Positions 12,401 to 21,282 of a stretch of 64,000 nucleotides of DNA are shown in pieces. Numbering within the stretch: the stretch's first letter is position 1; every line of letters starts with the position of its first letter. Location: NCBI GenBank assembly GCA_012845835.1, contig JABAKD010000008.1, forward strand, positions 6,866,775-6,930,774. Reading direction: 5' to 3'. This stretch comes from Undaria pinnatifida. Its lineage: Eukaryota > Sar > Phaeophyceae > Laminariales > Alariaceae. The translations under genes and the position numbers were made by a program. Below the pieces are notes generated by a model. The model worked only from the letters and a program-made list of their open reading frames with translations. It was not told the DNA's origin and searched no databases.

Positions 12401-14143
12401 CCCTCCCCCTTCTCCCCCCGACGCCCCCTTTTTCTCCCCAACGCCCCCCTTTTCCCCCCAACGCCCCTCTTCTCCATTCTCCCAAGGCGAGTACGTGTGG
12501 TGCTCGGTGGGAGGGTCGATGCGGTCAGAGAAGGACCTCGATCAAGCAACCCAGACACTCGGAGACTTCGACCAGGGGTCCTGTGGCGGAGGACGCTGGG
12601 ACAAGACGCGCTACATGCGACACGCCTTGGTCATAAGGTAAGAAAGATACTATGGAAGTGTTTTGCGATTACCACATTCTGTGGGGTTTGAAAGGAAAAG
12701 AAAAGAAAAGGAAACCGCGTGCAAAATTATTGAAACCTGATTGGTGGGTGTTTGCTCAACTTTTTTGTGAAATTTATTCGCCAGCTTTTGGTTTAGGGTT
12801 GTATGCCGACCACACCCACCTCTTACGTCGTAGATCGTGTAGATCATGTATTAGGAACAGGTCCGCTCTGAACAAAAATAGACCGAACTACGGAGATTTG
12901 AGACGTGCGATTCGCGAACAAGCATGATCTAGATCGTCCACATCATATATAGAGCGGAGCTATTTTCTGCCCTGAAAGATGTATAGATCATGATCATGGA
13001 GTAGTGGAGATCTGTGATCTGTGTCCGGCGTGTCCATCAAACCGAAAAACAGGTACCTGGACTGCACGACGAACTCGATCACTCAGACGACCGCCATGGC
13101 CCACCCGGACACCCCCGCCTCGAAGCTGTATGAGATGGCCCGCTCCATCGAGGCCAACATCTCCATCAGATCGGCAGATTGGCTCAAGTGCAAGCTGCTG
13201 CCAAAGTAAGAAGGAGATATAAAAATAGATAAGGAGGGCAGGGGGGGATAGAGTGAGCGGGAGAAGCTTGACCAAGATCACTGACGGATGCGTTCGCGGA
13301 GTCCTTGAACTCCTGGTAGTATAATTAGGCCAGTGTTAGCTGCTTTCTTCCCCGCCATTTGGAGGAGGGCGGGTCCGCCAACAGACGGAGGGAGGGAGAG
13401 GGGGGAAGGGTTAGGCGGGTGGGTCCACGAAGGGAAGGGGTGACGCCTTTGCAAGTGGCGATTGAGGCACGCCGGGGCACAGATAGTTGTGGTACAGTGC
13501 TGTAGCACTATACGTGCCTCGACCTGGAGATATTCCGAGCAAACTTCCCTTCAGTTTGCGTACGTCGGTGTCCCAACCGTTGATTGCCATAAAATGATGT
13601 CCCCTTCTATGGCCACTGACCATCAACTCCCCTTCCCCCCTACGGCCATCCCGCCGCGCCCTGCCTCTCCCCCCCCCCCCCCCCCCCCCCCTCTCTCCCT
13701 GCCTCCCCCCCCCCCACCCACCCATCGCACTTTTTCCTCTCCTCTCTTCCTCCCGCCTCCCCCCTCCCCTCCCGTCTCCTCCCTCCCCTCCCCCCTCCGC
13801 TTCCGGTCTCTCCCCTCCCTCTTCCAGCCCCCTCGGACCGGTCGCCTTCGATAACGCCCTCCCCTCGCCCCCCCTCATTCGCCGGACGTCGTACAAGTGG
13901 CTCGTATTCATCCTATTCTTCATCGGCTTCATCTTCCTGTTCATCAACCTGGTTGTTGGAATTTTCATGCTCATCGCCACCGCAATCGCCGTATGGGGCG
14001 CCTACACCACCGCCAAAACGCGCAAAAAAGTACAGAAGGCCGGCATCTTTGGCCTCAAGATTTCCAAAACCTTGGTCGGCACGCAGGGGACCGGGATTGC
14101 CGTCTACGTGATCGCTCTGCTTATCGGTATCTCAGGGAACTAA
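301..14143 (+). CDS. Nine-exon gene, unknown protein with C-terminal membrane segments (509 aa)
   Basis: Exons rebuilt from splice sites and phase: 301-348, 3849-4205, 6182-6279, 8014-8239, 8643-8750, 9976-10048, 12487-12637, 13053-13205 and 13828-14143 (stop TAA). All introns are GT-AG, every junction keeps phase, and the sum is exactly 509 codons plus stop. Exon 1 is the least certain; it is chosen because its Ser/Arg-rich 16 codons end in phase 0 on a good donor and match the Ser/Thr/Arg-rich start of exon 2. Residues ~1-90 look disordered (Ser/Arg, then Ala/Pro/Thr). The middle (~135-400) is soluble-looking and Cys-containing, including DVECALKHLDAVGPSVVSHE and HCCFALLHCFHDRW. Residues ~430-465 form a long hydrophobic stretch (WLVFILFFIGFIFLFINLVV and on), long enough for one or two membrane spans, followed by a basic linker (TAKTRKKVQKAG) and a last hydrophobic segment. 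I do not recognise the family, so I give no function. Several acceptors follow very C-rich tracts. Confidence 0.72.
974..1020. repeat. TTG microsatellite, with CTG repeat at 1205-1226
   Basis: Trinucleotide runs in intron 1 of the first gene. They create poly-Val/poly-Gln open frames that are not genes. The rest of this 3.5-kb intron (349-3848) contains scattered poly-C runs and one dispersed repeat at 2540-2860, with no other supported feature. Confidence 0.8.
2540..2860 (-). repeat. Dispersed repeat (GCAAGCTGCG family), includes internal duplication
   Basis: The segment GTTGAGTTTCAACCGCTGAA...CACAGCTGACGTTTTTCAT...TTTTTATAAA occurs twice in succession (about 2692-2760 and 2769-2836). Its reverse complement is recognisably related to copies at 34676-34910 and 57225-57470, and a same-orientation copy lies at 44690-44880. 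The shared core is TTTGCAAGCTGCG plus CGTCAGC(T/C)GTGA and TTATAAAAA. It has no coding content, so it is probably a non-autonomous mobile repeat. Confidence 0.6.
4510..4763 (+). mobile_element. MITE-like element, GACCC-rich, copy 1
   Basis: Begins AGGGCTTTTCACGG and ends CCGTGAAAAC, so the ends are inverted repeats (TTTTCACGG/CCGTGAAAA). The inside is rich in the pentamer CCCGA and CGGGTC. Related copies lie at about 6935-7045 (left end only) and 7747-7926. All three lie in introns of the first gene. Confidence 0.6.
4783..5085 (-). mobile_element. LINE-derived fragment: modules B and A, minus orientation
   Basis: On the minus strand this reads module B (5085 to 4985, including the GACGTGCTCCGTCCCGGCAT segment), a poly-C run, then a partial module A ending CAACAAATGAGC plus poly-C. 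A is the 3' end of the LINE at 10.4-12.3 kb. The order B then A is the same as in the other short copies. Confidence 0.55.
5461..5610 (+). repeat. Short tandem repeat, about 54-bp unit, three copies
   Basis: Three diverged units carry GTGCCAACCGAGGCCAACCC followed by CAATGTACATA-like sequence. Non-coding, in intron 2. Confidence 0.7.
5666..6008 (+). repeat. Tandem repeat, 114-115-bp unit, three copies
   Basis: Units start at 5666, 5781 and 5895 with GTCTGCGAGGTC and end in CTTACGTAGAAAGATGTACGAG-like sequence. The last two units are almost identical, so the expansion is recent. Intronic. Confidence 0.85.
6304..6560. repeat. GTT microsatellite, about 230 bp
   Basis: Nearly pure GTT/TTG repeat with occasional GCT and GTC interruptions, in intron 3 of the first gene shortly after exon 3 (ends 6279). 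The open frames across it encode only Val or Leu and are not genes. Confidence 0.95.
6935..7045 (+). mobile_element. MITE-like GACCC-rich element, copy 2 (partial)
   Basis: Starts GGGGGTTTTCACGGGCCGGA and continues TCGCCTCTCGCGGGTCGGGT, matching the left part of the element at 4510. The right inverted end is not seen. Confidence 0.5.
7121..7173 (+). other. Candidate 53-nt cassette exon in intron 3
   Basis: Preceded by a strong acceptor (run of T then CAG at 7118-7120) and followed by a consensus donor (CAA|GTAAGTA). The 53 nt have no stop in the frame entering from exon 3. Inclusion would shift exon 4 out of frame and reach a stop at 8136-8138, so it is excluded from the model above. It could be a regulatory (poison) exon or a decoy. 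Confidence 0.35.
7360..7545 (+). repeat. Degenerate telomere-like array (TTAGGG/TTACGG variants)
   Basis: About 185 bp of GGTTAGGG, GGTTACGG, GGTTGCGG and GGTTGGGG units. A short TTAGGG run also lies at 9880-9915 and a C-strand version at 62843-63027. It is interstitial, inside an intron, so not a functional telomere. Confidence 0.75.
7747..7926 (+). mobile_element. MITE-like GACCC-rich element, copy 3
   Basis: Starts near GGCTTTTCACTGGTCCGGTC, contains a CCCGA pentamer run (about 7826-7858) and ends ATGAGCCGTGAAAAACCCTG, the inverted form of the AGGGTTTTTCACGG end. It lies about 90 bp before exon 4 of the first gene. Confidence 0.55.
8955..9150 (+). repeat. Dispersed repeat (ACTTCAAGTAAAT family), two tandem partial units
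   Basis: Two units contain TTGACGGGGCTCC, CTTAACCC, TTTAGAGCCCCAAAATCC and ACTTCAAGTAAA. Related sequence occurs at about 60760-60860 (same strand) and, reversed, at 48020-48150 and 51985-52090. Non-coding, in intron 5. Confidence 0.65.
9193..9634 (+). repeat. Direct duplication, 218-bp unit, two copies
   Basis: Units start at 9193 and 9411 (CTCCGGTTTTGCAATCTGAA) and end CACCCATAAAAAAC. They differ at only a few positions, so the duplication is recent. Intronic; no coding potential seen. Confidence 0.9.
10258..10380 (+). mobile_element. Module B repeat with poly-C end
   Basis: Runs from GGTGAAAACCCGACGTGCTC to GCACAAACTGAGTACACC plus poly-C. Other copies: 12280-12375, 18594-18725, and on the minus strand 4985-5085 and 54972-55113. 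It lies about 60 bp upstream of the first recognisable reverse-transcriptase sequence. Confidence 0.6.
10430..12275 (+). pseudogene. Degenerate non-LTR retrotransposon (LINE) reverse transcriptase, 5'-truncated
   Basis: Translation in several frames gives reverse-transcriptase blocks in order: QAGFRPNRSCVDHAYTL (~10483), FFL then DVQEAYDTVWRNGLW (~10580-10630, after a frameshift), GLMFADDFVG carrying the catalytic A-D-D (~10880-10910), and PIVGQYTYLGVEIS (~11080-11110). A weakly conserved C-terminal part ends in NIWKKRNERPNVGG...SHK (~12130-12250). Many stops and frameshifts interrupt it, so it is dead. The sequence runs almost directly into a poly-C tail. It lies wholly in intron 6 of the first gene, sense-oriented. 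The endonuclease and N-terminal parts are missing. Confidence 0.8.
12280..12486 (+). mobile_element. Second module B copy whose C-rich end abuts exon 7
   Basis: 12280-12375 matches module B (GGTCGGTGAAA, GTGCTCCGTCCC, GGTCTATGGTCGTA). It passes into a C-rich tract of about 110 bp that ends at the acceptor CCCAAG (AG at 12485-12486) of exon 7. The tract is in the position of the polypyrimidine tract. Confidence 0.55.
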
Positions 14144-14465
14144 AAAACGAAGACTTGAGATTCTTCCCAACTTTGGTATTGTTGGTTTTGGGAAAAAAGT
14201 GCCCCTCTGCAGCTCTATCTTTACGTGTGGTTCGTGAGAGCTCTGTGTTGTCTTTTAGGATCTCGGGATCTCTTTTAAAGCGTGAGAGCTCGTTTTGAGA
14301 GTGCGATATGTTTGTGCGAGGCCGTGCGCAGCTCTTTTTCTGAAAAAAAGCTCCGGCTCTTTTCAGAGTGACAGCCCCTTTTGAGAGCAAGAGAGAGAGA
14401 GCTATTACTGCTCTTTTTTCAGAAAGATACTGTTCTTTTGAGGAAGCTACAGCCTTTTTTCAGAT

Positions 14466-14660
14466 GCAGTTATTTTACATAAACGTGATCGACGGCATTT
14501 TCGTGTTCATCGACACAGCCAAACACGGGGTGCCTATTTCAACCATGAAAATGCACATAAAGGCTCAGAAGGCCGGCGTCTCAGGCCTCAAGGTTTCGAA
14601 AACCTCGTGCTCCCAGCAGCCAGGGTGTCGGGGGTTTCTATCTTCCTGATAGCTTTGCTT
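14466..14660 (+). pseudogene. Decayed partial copy of the last exon of the first gene
   Basis: The open frame here contains FYINVIDGIFVFIDTAKHG and KAQKAGVSGLKVSKT, matching LFINLVVGIFMLIATAI and KVQKAGIFGLKISKT of exon 9. Nucleotide similarity is clear (CAGAAGGCCGGC(A/G)TCT) but the membrane and C-terminal parts are scrambled. The start shows a possible acceptor (TTTTTTCAG at about 14463). It is either a dead tandem duplicate or an alternative last exon; the former is more likely. 14144-14465 holds the 3' flank with repeated AGCTCTTTTC motifs. Confidence 0.6.
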
Positions 14661-14699
14661 GACGGGGGCTCGTCGGGCGGCGAAGGAAAGCGCATCAGC

Positions 14700-15290
14700 T
14701 TTCAATTTTTTTTTTTTTTTTTGTGAAGGAGTGCTTAAGCGCATTTTATTGAAAAAAGGAAGAAAAATCTTTTTAAGGGCATGTGTTCCATCTATTTTCA
14801 GAGGCTACAACTTCGTCGCTTGAGCACAACGTAGGGAAAACCCACGGCGTCACGTGTACGCCTGGTGTACAGCAAGTATTCCAACGGCCAATTCGGTATG
14901 CAATAATGCTCCCAATTTTCTTCATGACATTGTTGTTCATGATAATGTTGTTCTCATGATCATGTTGTTGTGGTTGCTCTTGTTCTTACAAGCAGCCGTT
15001 GTTGATGTTGTTCCTTGTAGCTTTCCTTGTTCTATGTTGTAGGTTTTCTTGTTCTTGCTCTTGTTACTTGTAGTTTTATCTTGCATTCTTGCTCTCATCA
15101 TTGTTTCTTGTTCATGTTCCGGCGTCGTGTTTTACATTGATACGGAACCGGCAACGGAGAGGCGGGACAAAGTTTCACCTAGGGAGAGGGGCTGGAAGGA
15201 TAGTCAGTAGAGTAGGGCGTCCCCAAGGCCGAGCCCCGGTGACATTTGGGCTGCAATGCTTGCGCCGGGCGAGCCGTTTCTTCTTTTGAA
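14700..15290. other. No gene seen
   Basis: A poly-T run (~14708), then T/G-rich sequence with repeated TTGTTCTTG-type motifs (14920-15120). No supported coding, RNA or mobile feature. Confidence 0.5.
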
Positions 15291-16200
15291 TATCTGGAGG
15301 GGATCCGAATGGTGGGGGGGGGTCTTCCGAAAGTGTGCGTGGGGGGGGAATCTCCGAATGTAGGGCGGGGGGGGGGGGGGGGTGAGCTCATTATTCGGGA
15401 AGGGGGTTCCGGATAGTCGGGGGGAGGAGGTCCTTCGATTACGGGAGGGGGGGATTTTCCGATCACGGGAGGGATGGTTTTCCGACTGCTGACGAGGGGA
15501 GGGGGGGGGGTCGTCGAAACCGCGAGACTTTCGGGTTTCACCGCATATTTTGTTTCCCCGCATTTAGAATAGGATACTCAGTGCGCTCATGCGTAAGTGA
15601 CACTTCAATCAAGTAGATACGAGTGGACCGCAAAGTCCATGTTCTCCAATAGCGTTTTCCTCCAGCACAGCTATTAATAGCAGCGAGTGTCTGAAACAAT
15701 GCGGGTACCGTGTGTGCAGGGATGGGCGGGAGGGGCGGGTGCAAGGGAGGGGATGGGGATGGGGATGGGGGAGTCCTTTTTTGTGGGGGTGGGGGGTAGT
15801 GTTCCGCTTAGTTTGTGAAGCAGGAGGCTCCTTTTGTGGAGGGACGAGGGGGGGGTTGCATTTTTTTCACTGGGAGAGGGGGGGGGTCCCGTTTGTTGGG
15901 GGGGGGGGGGTAGTGTTTCGTTTAGTTTTAGAGGGGGGGGGGGGGGCTTTTGTTGGGGGGGGGGTTGCGTCAGTTTTTCATTGGGAGAGGGGGGGAGGTT
16001 CCCTTTTGTTGGGGGGGGGGGTAGTGTTCCGTTTAGTTTGAGAGGGGGGGGGTCCCTTTTTTGGTTGTTTGTGGGGGGGTAGTGTTCCATTTTGTTTGGG
16101 AAGGAATGGGGGGTCCCTTTTGTTTGGGGGGTATTCCGTTTGGTTTTTGCGAGGGGGGGAGGGGTTCATTTTGTTGAGGGAGGGGGGGGGGAGGGGGCTG
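15290..16200 (+). repeat. G-rich degenerate minisatellite
   Basis: Irregular repeats of poly-G (6-16 nt) alternating with TAGTGTTCCGTTTAGTTTG and GGTCCCTTTTGTT-like blocks, unit about 50-65 bp. The minus strand encodes Pro-rich open frames in all phases only because the repeat lacks stops. The + strand has many G runs suited to quadruplex formation. A short relative with three GGTCCCTTT(C/T) units lies at about 45990-46040. Confidence 0.75.
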
Positions 16201-18590
16201 CCTTCTATTACATTCGGAGGGGACGGGCGGGAGGCCTGTGCTTTTAGTTTGTATCGTGTCTGAAGCAGGCAAGTAGAGGAAACGACCCGCAGCATCGGGT
16301 GTGACACGTAATGAGCCGCGTGCGCCTCTCTACCAGGTATACATTATTGTACATGCCAGGGTACGTAGTAAGTGTTGAGAGCGAATGCAGCATGAACGAG
16401 AGGCTCTCCTTTTTGTTGGTCGGTGAATGCGGGCAACAATAATGAGTTGCAGATACGTGTGGTCTCGCACATGTAAGGGGGGGGGTCCACGGTTGTTTTG
16501 TACGGGGTGATCGTCACCAGCTAGTTATCTCTGGTGGTGCTGCGTGTTGGAGCTGCTGGGAATACCTGATACCTGGAGGCGTATCATATTTATGCGTTCG
16601 TAGGTCGTACAAAACATACTGGAGCTTTATACGTACTGATAGTATGTGGTACCTCTGGTTGCAATATACTGGCATAGAATGCTGGTATACAATGTCCGAG
16701 AGGTGGACAATGGGCATCGTGTCGTGTACTATCCATAGTGTGTGGTTAAGATGCGTGCAGCGCAGCACGCGGGTCGGTGTGGCTTGGATTGCTCTCTCTA
16801 CAAAAAATGAAAACCTCGATTTGTGTTGCGTTATTTATTTTTCAACTTTCTCGTGTACGGTACTTTTAAGTGATACCACATGGTACATATAGACAGCAGT
16901 TACCGCTGCTGTGTTTTGTAGTTGCTGTATGTGCGTGACCTGATGTTGTTTTTGGGCAGCACGCTTGTTTTGATATGTTTCCTCGCTACGTACATATGAT
17001 ATCACACATATGGTACATATATACTGCATTTTTATTTTTATTTTTTCGGGTCCAAGGAGAAGTAAAGTCGCGATATATATTCTACTGGTATCCTGGTCGT
17101 TGTGTGTACTTTTTTCTTTTTACGTTTATTTGTATCTACAACTGGCAGATTGGCGCTCTACTTTCACAGTAGACCTAATATGGTGTAAAATTATTCAGGT
17201 CTGACAGTCTGACTGCATTTTGCTCTGTGGGCGCGTGCTTGTGCCGGCTTTGCTCAGCGTCACAATTACTAGGCTTTTATATATACCAGCAGGTACCTGG
17301 TAAGTAGGCGGTATTTTGGTCTGTCTGTTTTTGCCCGTCTGTGTTCTGCTTCGGGGGGCGCTTTTTGCTCTCCCCGCCTTCAATCCTTGTCCCCGCCTGA
17401 GGGGCACGAGAGCGAGTCCTGGTATATTATATCATAAGAACCAGTGGTGGTAGTAGTCGTAGTAGTAGCAGCAGTAGTAGTAGTTCAGTTTAGTTTGGTG
17501 TATGCCGTTGTGGCGCGACCCGTGATAGGCGAACGACGAATGACGAATGGAGAATGGAGACCCGTCGCCCGAGAGCGACGCGCATTCATTAATGGTAAGG
17601 ACCCTTTAGGTTCATGGTGTAGTGGTCGAAACGGTGTAGTACCAGGTATATCCATTTCCGGACGTTTCGTAGATTAGTAGTGGTAGATTATTGTTGGTAG
17701 ATTTGATGTATTATTTCACGGTGTACCTGTGATGCTCGGTACTCTTGTTTTGATCCCTTTTGCTATTTGCTTATTTGCATGTGTGTTTCTGTGTTTTCTC
17801 CTTCCTTTAAATATGGTACTCGTTCGTTCGTTCGTTCGTTCGTCCGTTCGCGGGCATCCGATGTCGTAGAGTGGGGAGCGTTGGATGACTGGATGGATGT
17901 GGATACGTGGTGTGTTTGGCAACACAGGAGTCCGATTATCTTGTTTGCCAATATTTGATAAAACACGGGAGAATCCGATGAACCAGGAACATAACACCGG
18001 TATACCACAGTATCCTTCAAGACGAAAATGTTTTAAAACACGCGTGCCGCCGCCGACGTATCGTGCAGAGCTGCTTGTGCAAACAAAGTAAGCTTGAGGT
18101 GATGAGCTGCAAATCGACCAAGATTTTTTTTATCGATTTCGAATCGACTTCACAGCTGATTCTGACGTATGTAAACTTGTGTAACAATAGCAATTCAACC
18201 GTGTTATGCTATATATATGTACCTGGTACGAAAGAACCAAGAAATGCGCGCACGCACACAACAATAAGCTGACTCGACACAGAGATCTATTGGCGGCTTG
18301 TTTGCAGGACCTATATAATACCACATTGGCTGTGTTTACTCTAGGATTTTTTTTTTTTTAGGTTGGGCATGTGGTGGTACTACAGTAAGACGAACGTTTC
18401 CGTCGATCCCGTGCGGTTGCCCGCCGCTCGAACCGTCGTCGCTCGTTTCCCGTGTCGTCGTCTACAAGTAGGGCCGTGCAGTTTTTGTAAGCGATGAGCA
18501 CAGCGACGAAACCTATTATTACTAATCGCCGTAGAGACTTGTCTAAGCTCCGTTTCTATCCGTTCGCTGAATCGTCCTCTTGACACTAAG
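16200..18590. other. No gene seen; short microsatellites
   Basis: Non-coding by inspection. Contains GTA-rich sequence (17444-17480), a CGTT run (17819-17850) and three copies of the palindromic 9-mer TACC(A/T)GGTA (16331, 17294, 17640), with a fourth at 18220. No exon with matched splice sites was found. Confidence 0.4.
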
Positions 18591-18593
18591 GAC

Positions 18594-18972
18594 TGCCTGT
18601 GGTCGGTGAAAACCCAACTTGCTCCGTTCCGACATTGGACGGGCGCGACGGTTGACCCAAAATGGTCTTAAGACTAAGGCTATGATCGTGAAATGAGTCG
18701 TGCACCCCCTCCCCCTCCCCCCCCCGCAAGGAGATGTACGTTGAGCTTTTATTTTTGGTTTATTGTCATACTAAGCACGGTTTTAAACGCAAAACTTTTT
18801 ATTAAGAAGAACATGGAAGAAACGAAAGAACACCCAAATGCTGGAGATGGTTATATTAGGGAGTGTAGTGAAACGGTGCTCCGTCTCGAAAGGGATGCGA
18901 TGCGTGGTCATCGATCAAATGACTATGGCAAGCAACGAACGAGCACACCCCCTCCCCCCCCCCCCCCCTGCC
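18594..18972 (+). mobile_element. Short non-autonomous element: module B then module A, each with poly-C
   Basis: 18594-18725 is module B (GGTCGGTGAAAACCCAACTT, CTTAAGACTAAGGC, poly-C). 18798-18972 is module A, the LINE 3' end (ATGGAAGAAACG, CTCCGTCTCGAAAGGGATGC, CAAATGACTATGGCAAGCAA, poly-C). The reverse-transcriptase region between them is absent, so it looks like an internally deleted derivative. Confidence 0.6.
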
Positions 18973-19304
18973 CCTGTAACATACCCCCCCCCTTAACATG
19001 CCCCCCCCCCCTCCCCTGAGTGGAGTAAGGGGGGGCCAACATATTTAGCCGCGGTAAAAGGACGTCTGGGAACAATCGCAAAACAATCGCAACCGTTTTA
19101 CGAGTCCGATTACGTAGATTGAATCGTGCGACTCAATCTGATCATTGAATTATTTGCCTGCGGAGCCCTCGTTATCAATAATAGCAGCAAATCGCTGGAA
19201 TGTGCCGGTCAGAAAATCTCATCATCCAAGACACGAAGGGTAATTAACTAACCTGTGGGGGACTGTGTAGTCCCTTCGAGCAAGGCTTTTCTCTTTCTCA
19301 GATG

Positions 19305-19455
19305 GAGGTGTTAGTGTTAGTGTTAGTGTTAGTGTTAGTGTTAGTGTTAGTGTTAGTGTTAGTGTTAGTGTTAGTGTTAGTGTTAGTGTTAGTGTTAGTG
19401 TTAGTGTTAGTGTTAGTGTTAGTGTTAGTGTTAGTGTTAGTGTTAGTGTTAGTGT
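19305..19455. repeat. Perfect TTAGTG hexamer array, about 25 copies
   Basis: Uninterrupted GTTAGT/TTAGTG repeat of about 150 bp. It resembles a telomere-type hexamer (TTAGGG with G to T) but is interstitial. The lack of interruptions suggests recent expansion. Confidence 0.95.
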
Positions 19456-19459
19456 GGAG

Positions 19460-21280
19460 ACACACCTCGGAAAGGTGGGTTATGTGCGCAACCGCACTCT
19501 CGAGGGGCGACAATGAGGGAACGCCTCAGAATCTGCCTCGAGGAGCCAGGATGGTCTTGAAGGACGGTCTTGAAGGATGATCTTGAAGGATTATTGGGGG
19601 GTAAGGAGGGAATAATGGAGACTGGTATCCACAAACAAACGCCTATTATTTCATCATTTTGAAAATTAAAACGAATCTGAGGGGTGCTACAGGCTGGTTC
19701 AAGTAAAAAAAAAAAAAAAAAATTGTCCCCCCCACGAGTACCCCTCACAATATCCAGACAAAAAGAGTGAATAACTCCAAGGTATTACAGTGACCCCCAT
19801 GACATTTAATAGTGGAAGAGAGGGCGATATGGCCAAAAAAAATTACCGGCCTCCTCGGGTTGTCTCTAGGAGCGAAACTCGTATCGAACAATAATAAATA
19901 ATACAGGGGTCTTCAATTTTTCCTGCAATATTCAGGCTTTTTCCCAGCGGGGGCGAAAAAACAACTGCGGCGTATTTTGCACGATCCGGTTGGAGGTACT
20001 CCAAGGCACGCCCCTGCAGAATTTTTCGCGCACGAAAATCGAAGATCTGACCTGCCCGTGTTCAACATTTAAGCAAAATGTGGCGAAAAAACTTGGTCCT
20101 ACACACTAAAACCAAGATTTGCAGGAAATAACGTATCTTATTCATTTTTACGCACGACAGTCCAAATGTCCACGCCGTTTTTGAGAGACAGACCCTGAAA
20201 TTTTGAACACGTGTTCTACATGCCCATCATCACGAGGCCTGACCCGCGGGGTGTTTTCTTCTTTTTTTTTTCGTCGCCAAAAGCATTTGGGCTCGTAAGT
20301 TGGTCCACATTTTTTCCAAAATGTCTTAACTGTGACGAAAAATCAGGCCAGAAAAAAAAAGGAAAGAAAATTCGGGTGAGATCTTCGCTGCAAGCATCAA
20401 GAGAGCGCACATAGAAGATGTGTGCAAAATTTCGAACGGTAACCTTTGCTCTGAAGAATCGAAAAAACGGCGTTGGACATTTGCCGTGGAAAAAAAAGAG
20501 TTTTTCTTAACGTGAACCAGCCCTGCCTGTACGGTATAGAGAGAGGTCGTACTTTTCGCCTGACATGGTTTCTGAAATGACAACGCTCCTTAACACCAAA
20601 TCGTCGGAAAAATAGGCCATTTTTTTTTGGCACGCGTGAAGGCTATCGTGTCGTAAATTTACCTAGGCCATGATGCGATTTTTCATTCTCGGCGATAGCA
20701 GCGCAGTTTTTCCCCCCCCCCCCCAAATCAGTTTTTGGGAGAGGTCTTAAAGCTCCCAAATTTCGGAATTTCATGCTGAGAAAAAAAAGAATGGTGCACC
20801 TCTGGACATCGTAGCACGCTTCGTACACCTACAGCTTTTTTTGCGGTGTTATTCTCAGCCCCACAAACCAAACCCGGACAAAATTAGGCATCAAGTAGTA
20901 TACTTACCGAACGATACATTTTTGTGATATATATTTCGAGTTTATTAGGTATGTGGGATCCGTCCGCGCACGTACTTTTTTTCGTTTTATGTTTCCGAAA
21001 ACGCGCGCTCGCGGAGCTAACCAGTTGAGAAAAAGGTTCAACGCACATTGATGACTCTTCTTGCTTGCCTTCTTTCGTCTGGGCAAACTACTTGGGATAT
21101 GGACGCGTGCTGGACGATGGCATTATTATGTATTAGAGGTGGCACACGTGTAATAATAGCACTTACTCGGAGTATTTTTTTGGATGAAACGTTTTGAGAA
21201 AGACAGACGCGCGGGTGCTCCTTAACCCGAAATGGCCCCTTAATTCCGTTATATTTTCTTTGCAACATCAAACAGCGTTT
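19460..21280. other. No intact gene; old dispersed repeats
   Basis: Contains A and T runs, GGCGAAAAA-type motifs, and sequence related to 61680-61740 (CTCCTTAACACCAAATCGTC at about 20587). The short open frames lack convincing composition or splice sites. Confidence 0.4.
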
Positions 21281-21282
21281 TC

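Noticed and set aside
15179-16307. Overlapping Pro-rich minus-strand open frames
   Set aside because: All frames of the G-rich minisatellite lack stops; no start, splice sites or domain, and the sequence is simple repeat.
17600-17665. Possible tRNA (A-box-like GGTGTAGTGG)
   Set aside because: No B box and no acceptor or T-arm pairing downstream.
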